Positions 49,692 through 59,500 of a stretch of 64,000 nt of DNA are shown here, in pieces. The stretch lies in the NCBI RefSeq assembly GCF_900104175.1, contig NZ_FNIX01000026.1, positions 1 through 64,000 on the forward strand, read 5' to 3'. Source of the DNA: Lentzea jiangxiensis (GTDB lineage Bacteria > Actinomycetota > Actinomycetes > Mycobacteriales > Pseudonocardiaceae). The notes beneath the pieces were generated by a model. That model saw nothing but the letters and a program-made list of their open reading frames with translations. It ran no database searches and was not told the origin of the DNA. Each line of letters opens with the position of its first letter. The first letter of the stretch is position 1. The translations under genes and the position numbers were made by a program.

Positions 49692-50530
49692 TCGAGACCG
49701 CCGCGCGGTGGGCCGCGGCCTGGCACGCGCGCGACGCCACCGCCGTCGCGGACGCGGTGGCGGACTTCGCCGACCCGGACACCCCGGAACCGGTGGGGGG
49801 CGCGGACCTCGTCGCGCACGTCGAGGCCGTGCTGACCCGGTTCCCGGACTTGACGCTCGACTTCGCACCGGCCGCCGACGCGGGCGGCACCGCCGTGCTC
49901 GCCTGGACCCTGACCGGCACGCACCGCGCCCCCTACCTCGGGATACCGGGCACGGGCGGTGCGGCGCGGGTGGACGGCGTGGACGTGCTGACCGTCGAGG
50001 ACGGCGCGGTGCGCGTGCGCCGCCACTTCGACCGGGTCGCCCTGGCCTCGTCGCTCGGCCACACGGCACGCTTCCTCCTCAGCCGCGACGAGGTGCAGGA
50101 GTACGGCATCAGCGCACGCACCACGATGGACAGGACCGACTACCCGCGGGTGCTGACGTTCACCTACCTGGACGTCCGCGACGAGGTCGAGGGCGCGGAG
50201 GTCGACCTGCTCAGCACCGAGGTGGTCAAGTCGTTGCGCGCCTCCAAGGGTTTCCTCGGCGTGAGCACGTTCGAGATCGGCACCCGCAAGTACACGATCA
50301 GCGCCTTCGACCGCCCGGAGTCGATCCGCGCCGTGCACGCCCGGCCGCACCAGCGGTCCCTGCGGAAGTTCTTCCGCGGCGGCCTGTGCACCGGGGCGTA
50401 CACCAGCGTGTGGGTGCTGGAGCGCGAAACCCTGCACCTGCGCTGCCCCGACTGCGAGGAGATGGTCGACGCGGGCGTGGGCAAGACCTGCGCGTGCGGC
50501 ACCACCCCGACCCCCGACCCCCTGTTCTGA
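49682..50530 (+). CDS. SnoaL-like / ABM-like / zinc-ribbon fusion protein
   Basis: This 282-residue protein appears to have three parts. Residues 1-125 form a SnoaL/NTF2-like fold (ETAARWAAAWHARDATAVAD, then GIPGTGG), as in polyketide cyclases. Residues 150-245 form an ABM-like dimeric alpha-beta barrel (YPRVLTFTYLDVRDEVEG, then TSVWVLER), as in small monooxygenases or cyclases. Residues 250-275 form a C-terminal metal site with CPDC and CAC. The start at 49682 overlaps the preceding gene by 10 bases. I cannot name a characterised protein with this layout. Ring closure or oxidation of the polyketide is the likely job. Confidence 0.7.
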   Translation: MDLIETAARWAAAWHARDATAVADAVADFADPDTPEPVGGADLVAHVEAVLTRFPDLTLDFAPAADAGGTAVLAWTLTGTHRAPYLGIPGTGGAARVDGVDVLTVEDGAVRVRRHFDRVALASSLGHTARFLLSRDEVQEYGISARTTMDRTDYPRVLTFTYLDVRDEVEGAEVDLLSTEVVKSLRASKGFLGVSTFEIGTRKYTISAFDRPESIRAVHARPHQRSLRKFFRGGLCTGAYTSVWVLERETLHLRCPDCEEMVDAGVGKTCACGTTPTPDPLF

Positions 50531-50549
50531 TGACGCCAGGAGCTGCCCG

Positions 50550-51323
50550 ATGACGGTCTTCACCGCCGACCACCGGCCCGCGGCGGGCGGCCGGCCGCTG
50601 GTGGTCTTCATGTCCGCCCTGTTCGCGGGCGGCTGGATCTGGGACCACCCGTTCGCCGCCCTCGCCGACGCCGGGTGGCCGGTGCTGCGCACCGAGGAGC
50701 CCATCTGCGGGGTGGACGCGAAGATCGCGGGTTCCATCGAACGCCTCGGGGACGCCCTGATGGAGTCCGTGGACGCGGTCGGCGCGGACCAGGTGGTGGT
50801 CTGCGCGAACTCCCTGGGAGGCCTGGTCGCCATCGACCTCGCGGGCCGTTTCCCGAACCGGGTGAGGGCCATCGCGGTCAGCGGCGCTCCCGGCCTGAGC
50901 GCCGACCCCGACGTGGGCCTGAACATGGACCGGCGCGGCGACGTGCGGTTGCAGGGCGAGCAGTTCCGCGACCGCATGCTGGCCGCCCTCTTCCACGGCG
51001 AACCGCTGTTCACCGACGAGCAGGTCGAGTCGACCGCGCAGCTGCTGCGCCAGGGCTCCGCGATGGTCGCGATGGCCCGCAGCATCCGCGCCACCAGGAC
51101 CTACCGGGTCGACCCGGCGATGGACAAGGTCACGTGCCCGTCGCTGTACATCTGGGGCCGCCACGACCGCATGACGCCGATCGAGCCGTGGCTCGGACTG
51201 GTGCCACAGCACGCGAACACCGAGTTCGTCACCGTGGAGGACTGCGGGCACATCCCGATGATCGAACGCGGCGAGGTCTACACCGCCGAACTGCTGCGGT
51301 TCCTCGACGAGGTCACCGGGTGA
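50550..51323 (+). CDS. Alpha/beta hydrolase with Ser-Asp-His triad
   Basis: This 257-residue hydrolase has the nucleophile elbow CANSLGGL, the acid in IWGRHDRMTP and the histidine in EDCGHIPMIE. The oxyanion region reads FMSALFAGGWIWDHPFAALA, unlike the HG motif of most family members. It may release the chain from the ACP or open a lactone. It is coupled to the next AcpS-like gene (GTGA overlap). Confidence 0.85.
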   Translation: MTVFTADHRPAAGGRPLVVFMSALFAGGWIWDHPFAALADAGWPVLRTEEPICGVDAKIAGSIERLGDALMESVDAVGADQVVVCANSLGGLVAIDLAGRFPNRVRAIAVSGAPGLSADPDVGLNMDRRGDVRLQGEQFRDRMLAALFHGEPLFTDEQVESTAQLLRQGSAMVAMARSIRATRTYRVDPAMDKVTCPSLYIWGRHDRMTPIEPWLGLVPQHANTEFVTVEDCGHIPMIERGEVYTAELLRFLDEVTG

Positions 51324-51835
51324 CCGCGCCGCCGATGCTGTTCGGAGTGGACGTGGTCGACGTCGCCAGGGTCACCCGCGCCATGTCCTACAGCGGGCCC
51401 GCCTACACCCGGCACGTCGCCTCCCCCGCCGAGCGGGACCTGCACGCCGACCCCGGCCTCGCCACCGCGGCGGCGGTGGCGGTGAAGGAGTGCCTCGTGA
51501 AAGCGGTCGGTGGCCGGCCGCGCGGGTTCTCCTGGCACGACTTCGAGGCGTGCGGCGAAGTGCCGCTGCCCGGTGCGGAGTGGGCGGACCCGCTGCTGGC
51601 CGCCGCGGTGCCCGAGGTCGAGGCGGCCACCAGGGTCTCGATGACCGAGCGTTGCGTCTACTCCGTGCTGGGTGCCAGCGGTTCGGCCGCCCTGGCCCGG
51701 CTGACCGAGCGAACCGCGGCCCCCGGCGAAGGCGCCACCGTCGTGGGCATGGCCCGCTGGGGTTTTCGCGGTGACCTGATCGTCGCCCTTGCCATACTGA
51801 TCACCATGCCGAGAGGAGCGCTGCGATGTCCGTGA
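51320..51835 (+). CDS. AcpS-type holo-ACP synthase-like protein
   Basis: This 171-residue protein has the AcpS N-terminal metal motif GVDVVDVARVTRAM, the SPAERDLHADP region, and AAVAVKECLVKAVGGRPRGF with the lysine and the metal-binding glutamate. The usual C-terminal SxSH motif is replaced by VSMTERCVYSVLGA. It is also about 45 residues longer than typical AcpS. It probably modifies the ACP(s) of the cluster, alone or with the degenerate partner at 49248. The GTG start overlaps the hydrolase stop; the last 10 bases overlap the beta-helix gene. Confidence 0.78.
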   Translation: MTAPPMLFGVDVVDVARVTRAMSYSGPAYTRHVASPAERDLHADPGLATAAAVAVKECLVKAVGGRPRGFSWHDFEACGEVPLPGAEWADPLLAAAVPEVEAATRVSMTERCVYSVLGASGSAALARLTERTAAPGEGATVVGMARWGFRGDLIVALAILITMPRGALRCP

Positions 51836-52854
51836 CCGAGGTCAGGACCGAAGTTCGCATTCGACCGGGGGATTCCGTTCAGGAAGCGCTCGACACCTGC
51901 GCACCGGGCACGGTGCTGCGCCTGGCCGAAGGGACCTACGAGGGCAGCCTGGTGGTCGGCCGCCCGGACGTCGCGCTCGTCGGCGCGGGCGCGGGCCGCA
52001 CGGTGATCGTGCCCGGCGCCGTCGCGCCCAGCGCTGTGCCGGCGTTGCACGACGCCCCCGCCGACGTGGTCAGCGGCATCACCGTGCACGACGTGTCCGG
52101 TGTGACCGTCGAAGGCCTGACCGTGCGCGGCTTCTCCGGGGCGGGCGTCTACGCGCACACCGCCACCGAGCTGAGGCTCGTCGACGTCGAGTCGATCGGC
52201 AACGCGGTGTGGGGCCTGTACGTGCGCGAGTCGGCCGTGGTGGAGGTGCTGCGCTGCCGCGCGGAAGGCAGCCAGTACGGCGGCATCGCGCTGGCGTTCT
52301 GCCCGGTCGCCGACGCACTGGTCGCCGACAGCGAGAGCACCGCCAACGCCTTCGGCGTGTTCGTCGACAACTCCAGCCGCGCGCGGGTGCTGCGCAACCG
52401 CTGCCACGGCAACGCGGCGGGCGTGCTGCTGCTGCACCAGACCTACGAGGGTGAGCTGCCCGGCGGCGTCGCCGACGTGCTCGTCGCGGACAACGACATC
52501 ACCGGCAACACCCTGGCCTCCGGTGGCGACGAGCCCGGCGTGCTGGGTTTCGCCGGGCCGCCGATGTCCGGCGTCGGCATCGCCGCCATCGGCGTCCAGC
52601 GCGTTTCGGTCGTCGGCAACCGGTTGCACGGCAACGAACCCACGGGTCCGTCGGTCATGGGCGCCGCGCTGGTGCTGGCCTCGTCGGCGGACTGGGGTGG
52701 CTCCGACTCGGTCGATAACTCCTTCGAGTGGAACACCATCACCGGCAACAGCCCGTTCGACGTGCAGATCGGCACCGACCCCGGCAACCAGCGCTTCCGC
52801 AACAACGTGGTGGGCGCCTCCCAGCCAGAGCTGATCGACGGGTGCGGATCTTGA
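51826..52854 (+). CDS. Right-handed parallel beta-helix repeat protein
   Basis: This 342-residue protein is built of short beta-strand repeats of the NosD/pectate-lyase type (for example ITVHDVSGVTVEGLTVRGFS, DSESTANAFGVFVDNSSRAR, and ITGNSPFDVQI). It begins with GDSVQEALDTCAPGTVLRLA, common at the cap of such helices. It has no signal peptide, so it is likely cytoplasmic. GAGGAG precedes the ATG. In a biosynthetic operon it could be a carbohydrate- or polyketide-binding enzyme (epimerase, lyase or cyclase); none is shown. Confidence 0.85.
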   Translation: MSVTEVRTEVRIRPGDSVQEALDTCAPGTVLRLAEGTYEGSLVVGRPDVALVGAGAGRTVIVPGAVAPSAVPALHDAPADVVSGITVHDVSGVTVEGLTVRGFSGAGVYAHTATELRLVDVESIGNAVWGLYVRESAVVEVLRCRAEGSQYGGIALAFCPVADALVADSESTANAFGVFVDNSSRARVLRNRCHGNAAGVLLLHQTYEGELPGGVADVLVADNDITGNTLASGGDEPGVLGFAGPPMSGVGIAAIGVQRVSVVGNRLHGNEPTGPSVMGAALVLASSADWGGSDSVDNSFEWNTITGNSPFDVQIGTDPGNQRFRNNVVGASQPELIDGCGS

Positions 52855-52867
52855 TCGAGAGGACGAC

Positions 52868-53806
52868 ATGACGCCTGCGCTGGTGTGCGAGCGCCTGGTC
52901 AAGCGCTACGGCGACAAGACTGTGGTGGACCGGGTCGGCTTCCACATCGACGAGGGGGAGGCGTACGGGTTGCTCGGCCCCAACGGGGCCGGCAAGACCA
53001 CGACCATCTCCATGCTCGTCGGGCTGCTGCGCCCGGACGAGGGTTCGGTGCGGGTCGGTGGCATCGACGTCGACGAGGACCCGGTCGCGGCCAAGCGGCT
53101 CATCGGGTACGTGCCGCAGGAGATCGCGTTGTACCCGGAGCTGACCGCCCGGGAGAACCTGCGCTACTTCGGCAGGCTCTACGGCCTGCCGCGGCGTGAG
53201 CTGACCTCGCGCATCGGCGAGGTGCTCGACCTGGTCGGCCTGACCGGTCGTGGCGACGACAAGGTGGACACCTACTCCGGCGGCATGAAGCGGCGCACCA
53301 ACATCGCCGTGGCCCTGCTGCACCGGCCGCGCCTGCTCATCCTCGACGAGCCGACGGTCGGGGTCGATCCGCAGAGCCGCGTCGCCATCCTGGACCGGGT
53401 CGAGGCGCTGGTCGGCGAGGGCATGAGCCTGCTCTACACCTCCCACTACATGGAGGAGGTGGAGCGGGTGTGCACGCGGGTCGGGATCATCGACCAGGGC
53501 CGCGTGGTCGCCGACGGGACCAAACGCGAACTGGTCGCCGAACTGGGCGGCACGGACCGCGTGGAGCTGACGCTCGACGGCGACGTCACCGCGGCGTCCG
53601 AGAAGCTGCGCGCTGTGGAAGGTGTGTCCGAGGCGGTGGTCACCGGGTCGTCGTCGATCCGGTTGCTCGTCGCCGGCGGACGGCACCTGCTGCCCGCACT
53701 GCTGGCCGCCGTGGGCGACGCGGGCGCGGTGACCGGTGTCGAGGTCGTCGAGCCCGACCTCGAAGCGGCGTTCTTGCACCTCACCGGCAGCACCCTGCGG
53801 GACTGA
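52868..53806 (+). CDS. ABC exporter ATP-binding protein (DrrA type)
   Basis: This 312-residue ATPase has Walker A GPNGAGKT, the Q-loop in GYVPQEIALYPELTARENL, the signature YSGGMKRR, Walker B LLILDEPTVGVDPQSR and the switch histidine in YTSHYMEEVERVC. A C-terminal extension of about 90 residues is as in DrrA-type drug exporters. With the two permeases that follow it should pump the product out and give self-resistance. It starts 13 bases after the beta-helix gene. Confidence 0.95.
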   Translation: MTPALVCERLVKRYGDKTVVDRVGFHIDEGEAYGLLGPNGAGKTTTISMLVGLLRPDEGSVRVGGIDVDEDPVAAKRLIGYVPQEIALYPELTARENLRYFGRLYGLPRRELTSRIGEVLDLVGLTGRGDDKVDTYSGGMKRRTNIAVALLHRPRLLILDEPTVGVDPQSRVAILDRVEALVGEGMSLLYTSHYMEEVERVCTRVGIIDQGRVVADGTKRELVAELGGTDRVELTLDGDVTAASEKLRAVEGVSEAVVTGSSSIRLLVAGGRHLLPALLAAVGDAGAVTGVEVVEPDLEAAFLHLTGSTLRD

Positions 53807-53852
53807 CGCGGACCGAGCTAGGGATTGGCGAAAAACCTTGGGGAAGAGCACT

Positions 53853-55031
53853 TTGCGTGCCCTGCTGGTCGTGGCCGGCCATGAGTTGCGGTCGCGGCTG
53901 CGGGACGGCACCGCGCCGCTGATAGCGCTCGTCGCGCCGATCCTGCTCGCGACCCTGTTCGGGTTGGCGCTGGGCGGTGACGACGACCCGCCGCTCAAGG
54001 CGACCATCGGCGTGGTCGACCTCGACGGTGGCGAGTTCCCGGCCAGCGTGCAGCGCGAAGCGCTGAACACCGACGAGTTGAAGGGCGTGCTGACCTTCCG
54101 CCAGTACCCGGACGAGGCCGCGGCGCGCAGCGCGGTCGACGGCGGCGAGACGGGGGCGGCCCTGGTGTTCCCCGCCGGGTTCAGCGAGGGCGTCGGCGCG
54201 GGCCGCGGCGGGAAGGTGTCCGTCCTGGAGTCGCCCCAGTCGCCCCTGGCGGGTGTGGTGGCGCGCAGCATGGTCGACCGGATCTCGGCCCTGGTCGAGG
54301 CCAGGACGCTGGCCGTGCGCGCCTCGCTGGAGGCGGGCGTGCCCGCGGACCGGGTGCAGCTGTTCGTCGAGGAGAACGGCGCGGCCGGGCCGGCGCTGTC
54401 ACTGGTCGGCGACCCGGTCGCGGGCGGCCGGGTGGACCTGGCGGTGCACTACGGCGCCGGCATGGCGGTGATGTTCGCGTTCTTCGTCGTCGGCACCACG
54501 GCCCGCAGCCTGCTCGTCGAGCGGCAGAACAGCACGCTCGACCGGATGCGCGCCGCGCCGGTGCCGCTGTGGACGGCGCTGGTGGGCAAGAGCGCGGTCG
54601 GGTTCGGGCTGGCGCTGTTCAGCATGTGCGCGACCTGGCTGTCGTCCGTGCTCGTCTTCGGCGCGAGCTGGGGCGACCCGCTCGGCGTGTTCCCGCTGCT
54701 GCTGGCGCACGTGTTCGCGGCGACCGCGATCGTGATGCTCGTGGCCAGCCGCGCGAAGACCGATGCGCAGGCCGACGGTTACACGCTCGGTGTGGCGTTC
54801 GTGTTCGCGTTCCTGGGCGGCAGCATCGTTCCCGTCTACAACCTGCCCGAGTGGCTGCGTGGCATCTCGCTGATCACGCCCAACGGCTGGGTGTCGGCGG
54901 GCCTGTCGGAGCTGGCGGGCACCGGCGCCGGGCCGTCCGCCGTGCTCGTGCCGATCGCCGTGGTCACCGGCATCGGCGTCGTCGCGGGCACGGTGGCGTT
55001 GCTCGGCTTCCGCAAGGGCAGGTTCGCATGA
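53853..55031 (+). CDS. ABC-2 type exporter permease 1
   Basis: This permease of about 392 residues has an N-terminal membrane segment (IALVAPILLATLFGLAL), a large extracytoplasmic domain (about 45-215), then about five membrane segments (VMFAFFVVGTTARSLLVERQ, then GFGLALFSMCATWL and onwards). I chose a TTG at 53853 because it follows GGGGAAGAG by a good distance; another TTG 15 bases upstream or later GTGs are possible. It is coupled to permease 2 by ATGA. Confidence 0.88.
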   Translation: MRALLVVAGHELRSRLRDGTAPLIALVAPILLATLFGLALGGDDDPPLKATIGVVDLDGGEFPASVQREALNTDELKGVLTFRQYPDEAAARSAVDGGETGAALVFPAGFSEGVGAGRGGKVSVLESPQSPLAGVVARSMVDRISALVEARTLAVRASLEAGVPADRVQLFVEENGAAGPALSLVGDPVAGGRVDLAVHYGAGMAVMFAFFVVGTTARSLLVERQNSTLDRMRAAPVPLWTALVGKSAVGFGLALFSMCATWLSSVLVFGASWGDPLGVFPLLLAHVFAATAIVMLVASRAKTDAQADGYTLGVAFVFAFLGGSIVPVYNLPEWLRGISLITPNGWVSAGLSELAGTGAGPSAVLVPIAVVTGIGVVAGTVALLGFRKGRFA

Positions 55032-56176
55032 GGCCCCGTCCCGTCACCGCGCTGGTGCTGGCCAACCTGAAGCGCCAGCTGCGCGACAAGGTCGGCATGT
55101 TCTTCATCGTCGTCATGCCGTTCGTGACGATCGTGTTCGTCGGCATGGCCCTGGGTGGCGACGCGGCGGACGCGAAGCTGCCGGTGGCCGTGGTCGCCGA
55201 CACCTCCGACCCGGTGTCGGCGGCCGTGGTCGCCGAACTGGAGTCCGACGAGGCGCTGGAGGTGCGGCGCGCGGGGTCCGCGGACGAGGTCCGCGACGGC
55301 GTCCGCCAGGGCGAGCTGGCCGCGGGGTTGGTCGTGACACCGGGCGACACCACCCTCGAACTGGTCATGACCCAGACCAGCGGCAGTGGCATGGCCGCGC
55401 GCAGCGAGATCGACGTGGCGGTCGGCAGGGTGGCCGCGGTGCTGGAGGCGACCCGCGCGGCGCGGGCGGCGGGCGCGTCACCGGACCGGGCCGACGAGTA
55501 CGTGCGCAAGGCGAGGGAGGAGTCGGTGGCGGTCACCGTCACCTCGACGGGGGGCGAGGAGCCCGCCAAGCCGACCGGCTTCGCCTACACCGCGCCCGCG
55601 AACCTGCTGCTGTTCACGTTCGTCAACTCGATGGCCGTCGCCGCCGCGCTGGTCGAGAGCCGCCGCATCGGCATGGTCCGCCGCTCCCTGGCCGCACCGG
55701 TGCGGCGGAGCCAGGTGCTGCTGGGTGAGGCGTTGAGCCGGTTCGCGGTAGCGCTCGCGCAGTCCCTGCTGATCATCGGGGTGAGCCGGCTCCTGTTCGA
55801 CGTGCGGTGGGGCGACCCGCTGGGCGTGGGGGTGGTCGTCGCGCTGTTCTGCCTGATCGCCACGGGTGCCGCGATGCTGGTCGGCGCCTTGGTGCGCTCG
55901 CCGCAGCAGGCTCCCGCCATCGGTCCCCCGGTCGGCATCGTGCTGGGCATGCTGGGTGGCTGCCTGTGGCCGCGCGAGGTGGCCGGCGAGACGCTGGGCA
56001 CGATCGGCTACCTGTTCCCGCACTCGTGGGCGATGGACGCGCTGCTCACGCTGTCCCGTCCGTCGGCAGGGCTGGGATCGGTTCTGGTCGAGGCCGGGGT
56101 GCTGGCGGGCATGGCGGTGGTGACGCTCGGCGTCGCGCTGGTGGTGTTCCAGCGGCGGGCGCTGGCGACTGTCTAG
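55028..56176 (+). CDS. ABC-2 type exporter permease 2
   Basis: This 382-residue permease has the same plan as its neighbour: one membrane segment (MFFIVVMPFVTIVFVGMAL), an extracytoplasmic domain (about 50-200), then about five more segments ending in VVTLGVALVVFQRRAL. The two presumably form a heterodimer powered by the ATPase encoded before them. It is the last gene of the polycistron. Confidence 0.92.
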   Translation: MRPRPVTALVLANLKRQLRDKVGMFFIVVMPFVTIVFVGMALGGDAADAKLPVAVVADTSDPVSAAVVAELESDEALEVRRAGSADEVRDGVRQGELAAGLVVTPGDTTLELVMTQTSGSGMAARSEIDVAVGRVAAVLEATRAARAAGASPDRADEYVRKAREESVAVTVTSTGGEEPAKPTGFAYTAPANLLLFTFVNSMAVAAALVESRRIGMVRRSLAAPVRRSQVLLGEALSRFAVALAQSLLIIGVSRLLFDVRWGDPLGVGVVVALFCLIATGAAMLVGALVRSPQQAPAIGPPVGIVLGMLGGCLWPREVAGETLGTIGYLFPHSWAMDALLTLSRPSAGLGSVLVEAGVLAGMAVVTLGVALVVFQRRALATV

Positions 56177-56573
56177 GCGGACGGACCACACCACGCGCGT
56201 TGAGCCCACGCGCCAACGACGCCACCGTCCTGCACGGTCATGCCTGTGCGTGCCGAGAACTACGTCCATGCAGGTCAAGCCGCATGGCGATACTCGCGGA
56301 TGACTCCGCCGGGACGATCTTGCCGATCCGAGGTGAGGCGTTCGATCTGATCCGGTTCGAGAGGCTGTGACCGGACCCGCAAGGGCGCCGCGCCAGCGAG
56401 TGATCGGTGGGTGCGGTGCTCGTCGTGGTGTCGCTCGCACTCACCGCGCACCATGGACCGATCGGATTCCAGGCCAGCCTGCGATCCAACAGTTCGCTGC
56501 GAAAAGTCTTGGCCCAGTTGACGAACTTGGCGACGAAAGATCGAATGGCTGGAGTTGTTGGCAGGCACAGCGC
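56177..56573. other. Intergenic tail of the cluster with transposase debris
   Basis: Apart from the transposase remnant on the minus strand I see no gene and no convincing terminator between the ABC permease and the TPR gene. Confidence 0.55.
56275..56460 (-). pseudogene. Transposase (integrase-core) C-terminal remnant 3
   Basis: The minus strand encodes ERHHDEHRTHRSLAGAAPLR, then EPDQIERLTSDRQDRPGGVI and REYRHAA before the stop. EHRTHRSLAGAAPLR...GGVIREYRHAA is the typical C-terminus of an rve-type transposase. Upstream the frame continues into sequence without family features, so the catalytic core is lost. It is of the same subfamily as the piece at 25923-26040 and lies in the same orientation. 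Confidence 0.75.
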
Positions 56574-59500
56574 TCAGCGGACCTTCGCGGCGATCTTCTG
56601 AACCTCCTCGAACCGGGACTTGTCCGTCAGCGCGTGGTAGTCGTCAGCCGGGTCGCGGTCCAGCAACGCGGAGGCGTGGCTGGCGCATTCGGTTCGCAGG
56701 CGCGTCAGTTCGTCGCGAAGGGCTTCGCGGCGTGCGCCGAACGTTGCGCGCATGGCGGTGCGGACCGAGACCGCGTGCTGGTAGAGCAGTTGGGTGAGCT
56801 GGTAGCGGGCGTGGGAGTTGTCCTTGTCGTCGCGCAGCAGCTGGCGGAGGTCTTTGGCCAGTGAGTCCGGGTCCACCTCGCCGGGACGGCGCCGGTGTTT
56901 GGCGATTGTCACCTCGACCACGAGCTGGCGGCGAGCGTCACCGGCGTCGAGGGACGACATCTCGCCGAAGTCTTCGCCGATCTCCATGTTCGTGGGCAGA
57001 GGACCGTCCCACTGCATCCAGCGGCGGTACACCGTGGTCATCAGCCGGTGCACGTCCTCCAGGTGTTTGCCCCTGGCTGCGAGCCTTCGCAGCCGGGTGC
57101 GGGCGTCCGCGAAGTCGTCGCACTGGATGGAGAGGCGCACGTACGGCAGCGAGTCGCGGGGGACGCAGGCGGCGCGGGCTTCGGCGAGCAGAGGTCGTGC
57201 CCGGAGTTGCTCGTCCACCGCGTTCAGGAGCTCGCCGAGCATGGCGGCCGGGCCTGCGGCACCGCGCAGGCGGGTGATCCAGTGCTCCATGGCGGGCAAC
57301 GCCGCCAGCACCGCGTGCCGGACCTCGTGGTCCGGGGCGTCGTTGTTCAGGAGGCCGAGTGCGTGTTCCACCGACGGCAGGTAGACCGTGTGCGGGTCGT
57401 CCAGCAGGTCGAGGTAGCGCTCGGGTGCGTCGTTGCGGTGCCAGGAGCGGCAGAGGCGCTGGTAGCGGCGGGGGAAGTCGGCCGAGGAGTCGAGCCTGTT
57501 CTCGGCGGCGCGGAAGATGCGTTCGACGGCGAACCGGGCGGCGAGCTCGGACAGGTCGTTGAGCTGCCTGAGGTACGTGGACGGCGCGCCGAGTCGCAGG
57601 ACTGCCTTGCGCACGGTTTCGTCGGCCGGGTCCAGCCGCAGCTCGTCGAGCAGGCGCAGGCTGGTGAGGATCTCGCCGGAGGTTTCGGTGACGGGCCAGT
57701 CGTCCGCGCCGAGCAACTCGTTGGCAATGCGTGACTTCCACCGGACGCGTTCATGCGTCCAGGCGACGTGCGCCGCCTCCTCGTCCTGATCGGTCGCCTC
57801 ACGCACGCGGCTGCCGGGGTTGCAGGCGGCTTGGTGTGCTGCTTGGAATGCGGTGCGGCACAGCTCTTCGAATGGTGCGCGCACGCGTTTCGGCAGCGGG
57901 GCGCAGGCGGTCGCGACGAGGTCCAGACGGGCGTCGAACGCCTCGTCGAGCTGAGAACGCCGCACCGACCGTGTGACACCGAGGCGCAGCGCCGGGCCGC
58001 GGTACGACAGCGCGCGGTTGAGCTCCTCGAGGCGCAGGTGGGCGATGGCGAGTGCTACCCGCGCCGGGCTGGTCAGCTCGGCGGGGACACCGCGCGGCGG
58101 CGGGTTGGGCGTGCCGTCGTCGGCCTGCCTGCCGCACAACGCCGCCGTGCCGAACGAACCCGCCAGCACGCGGTGGATGTCGGCCCGCTCGGCCGCGCCC
58201 CGCGCCGGCGTGCCCGCGAGCAGCGCCTCCCCGTAGAGGGCCTCGAGGTACCGGTTCCAGGACTGGGTCGCCGCGGCCACGTCGCCTGCCGCCGTGTGTG
58301 CGACCGCGAGGTTGTGCAGAACCGCCGTGGACATCGGGTTTTCGGTGAGCATCGCCTGCCAGTGCCTGCGAGCCGGCGTGTGCACACCCATCCGGTGCAG
58401 TGACTCGGCGAGGCGGCCGTTCAGGTGGGACCGCAGCAGCACGAGCGCGGAGCGGCGGCTCAGTGACGGTGGATACGCGTCGAGCGACCTCCAGGCATGA
58501 GCGATGTTGTCTGCGAGAGCGCGGTCGACCGCTGCCACCGCGGCGGCGACTCTCTCCCGAGGATCGCCGGACCGCGCAGGAGACGGGGCCGGCTCGGTCC
58601 GAGGCGGGATCGGCTCGGCTTGGGGCGCGGGAGCGAAGGACTCGAGTTCCGCATCGATCTCGGCAACACCCGCCGACGGCGGCACCGCGTCCGACACCTC
58701 GCACGAGTGCAGTCTTTTCCGGATCTTGCTGAGGTGACCGTTCAGCGGGCTCGGCGCCTGCAACGCCTTCTTGCAGTCTTCGAAGCGGTCACTGAAATCC
58801 GCGGAGCGAGCGCGGTCCGCCGTGCTCTGGACGAACTTCTCCAGTTCCCGCACCCGTTCGGTGCAGATGTGGTCGAGCCGTTTCGCGGTGCGGGCCAGCA
58901 CCGCGTGATCCGCACGGATCCGGGCCGCGTCCGCCAGTTCGGCGCGGACGAGCGATTTGGCGATGGCGTTCGCGTTCTTCTTCAGCCGCCCGAGCGTTTC
59001 GGCGTCCCGTTCGAACCCCGCCAGCGTCACGTCCGGATCGGCCTCCGCCGCCTTCTCCGTCACGACGTCGGCTGGCGTCTTCGGCGGTGTGGCCGTGGTG
59101 ATGGCCCGCAGCGCGGACGCCATCGCGTCGAGGTGGACCGCCGGGTCGCCGCCGACGAACCGCCGTGCCGCCACGTAGGCGCTCAGGTTCGGCACCTGCA
59201 GCGGCCGCCACAGCAGCCGCCGCTGGTGGACGAGCGCGACGAGCAGATCGGGCAGCTCCCGCCGTTCGAGACACTCGGCGAGGCGTGCGGGCACCGCCTC
59301 CTCGCCGGCCTCGAACAGCTCGCACACCAGGTCCAGCACGCGCCGGGCCGGGCCGTCCCCCAACGGTGCCGCGAGCCTGCGGATCGTCGCGGGCGGATAC
59401 CCGTGCACCAGCCACTGCACGGCCGACACCGCGAACGCCGCGGCACCGCCCACCCTCCGCTCAGCGAGCTCGGCGATCCACCGCAGGTCCTCGGCGATCA

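Noticed and set aside
56177..56270. Terminator after the ABC permease
   Set aside because: The inverted GCGCG/CGCGC around 56196-56212 is too short and has no U-tract, so it was not called.
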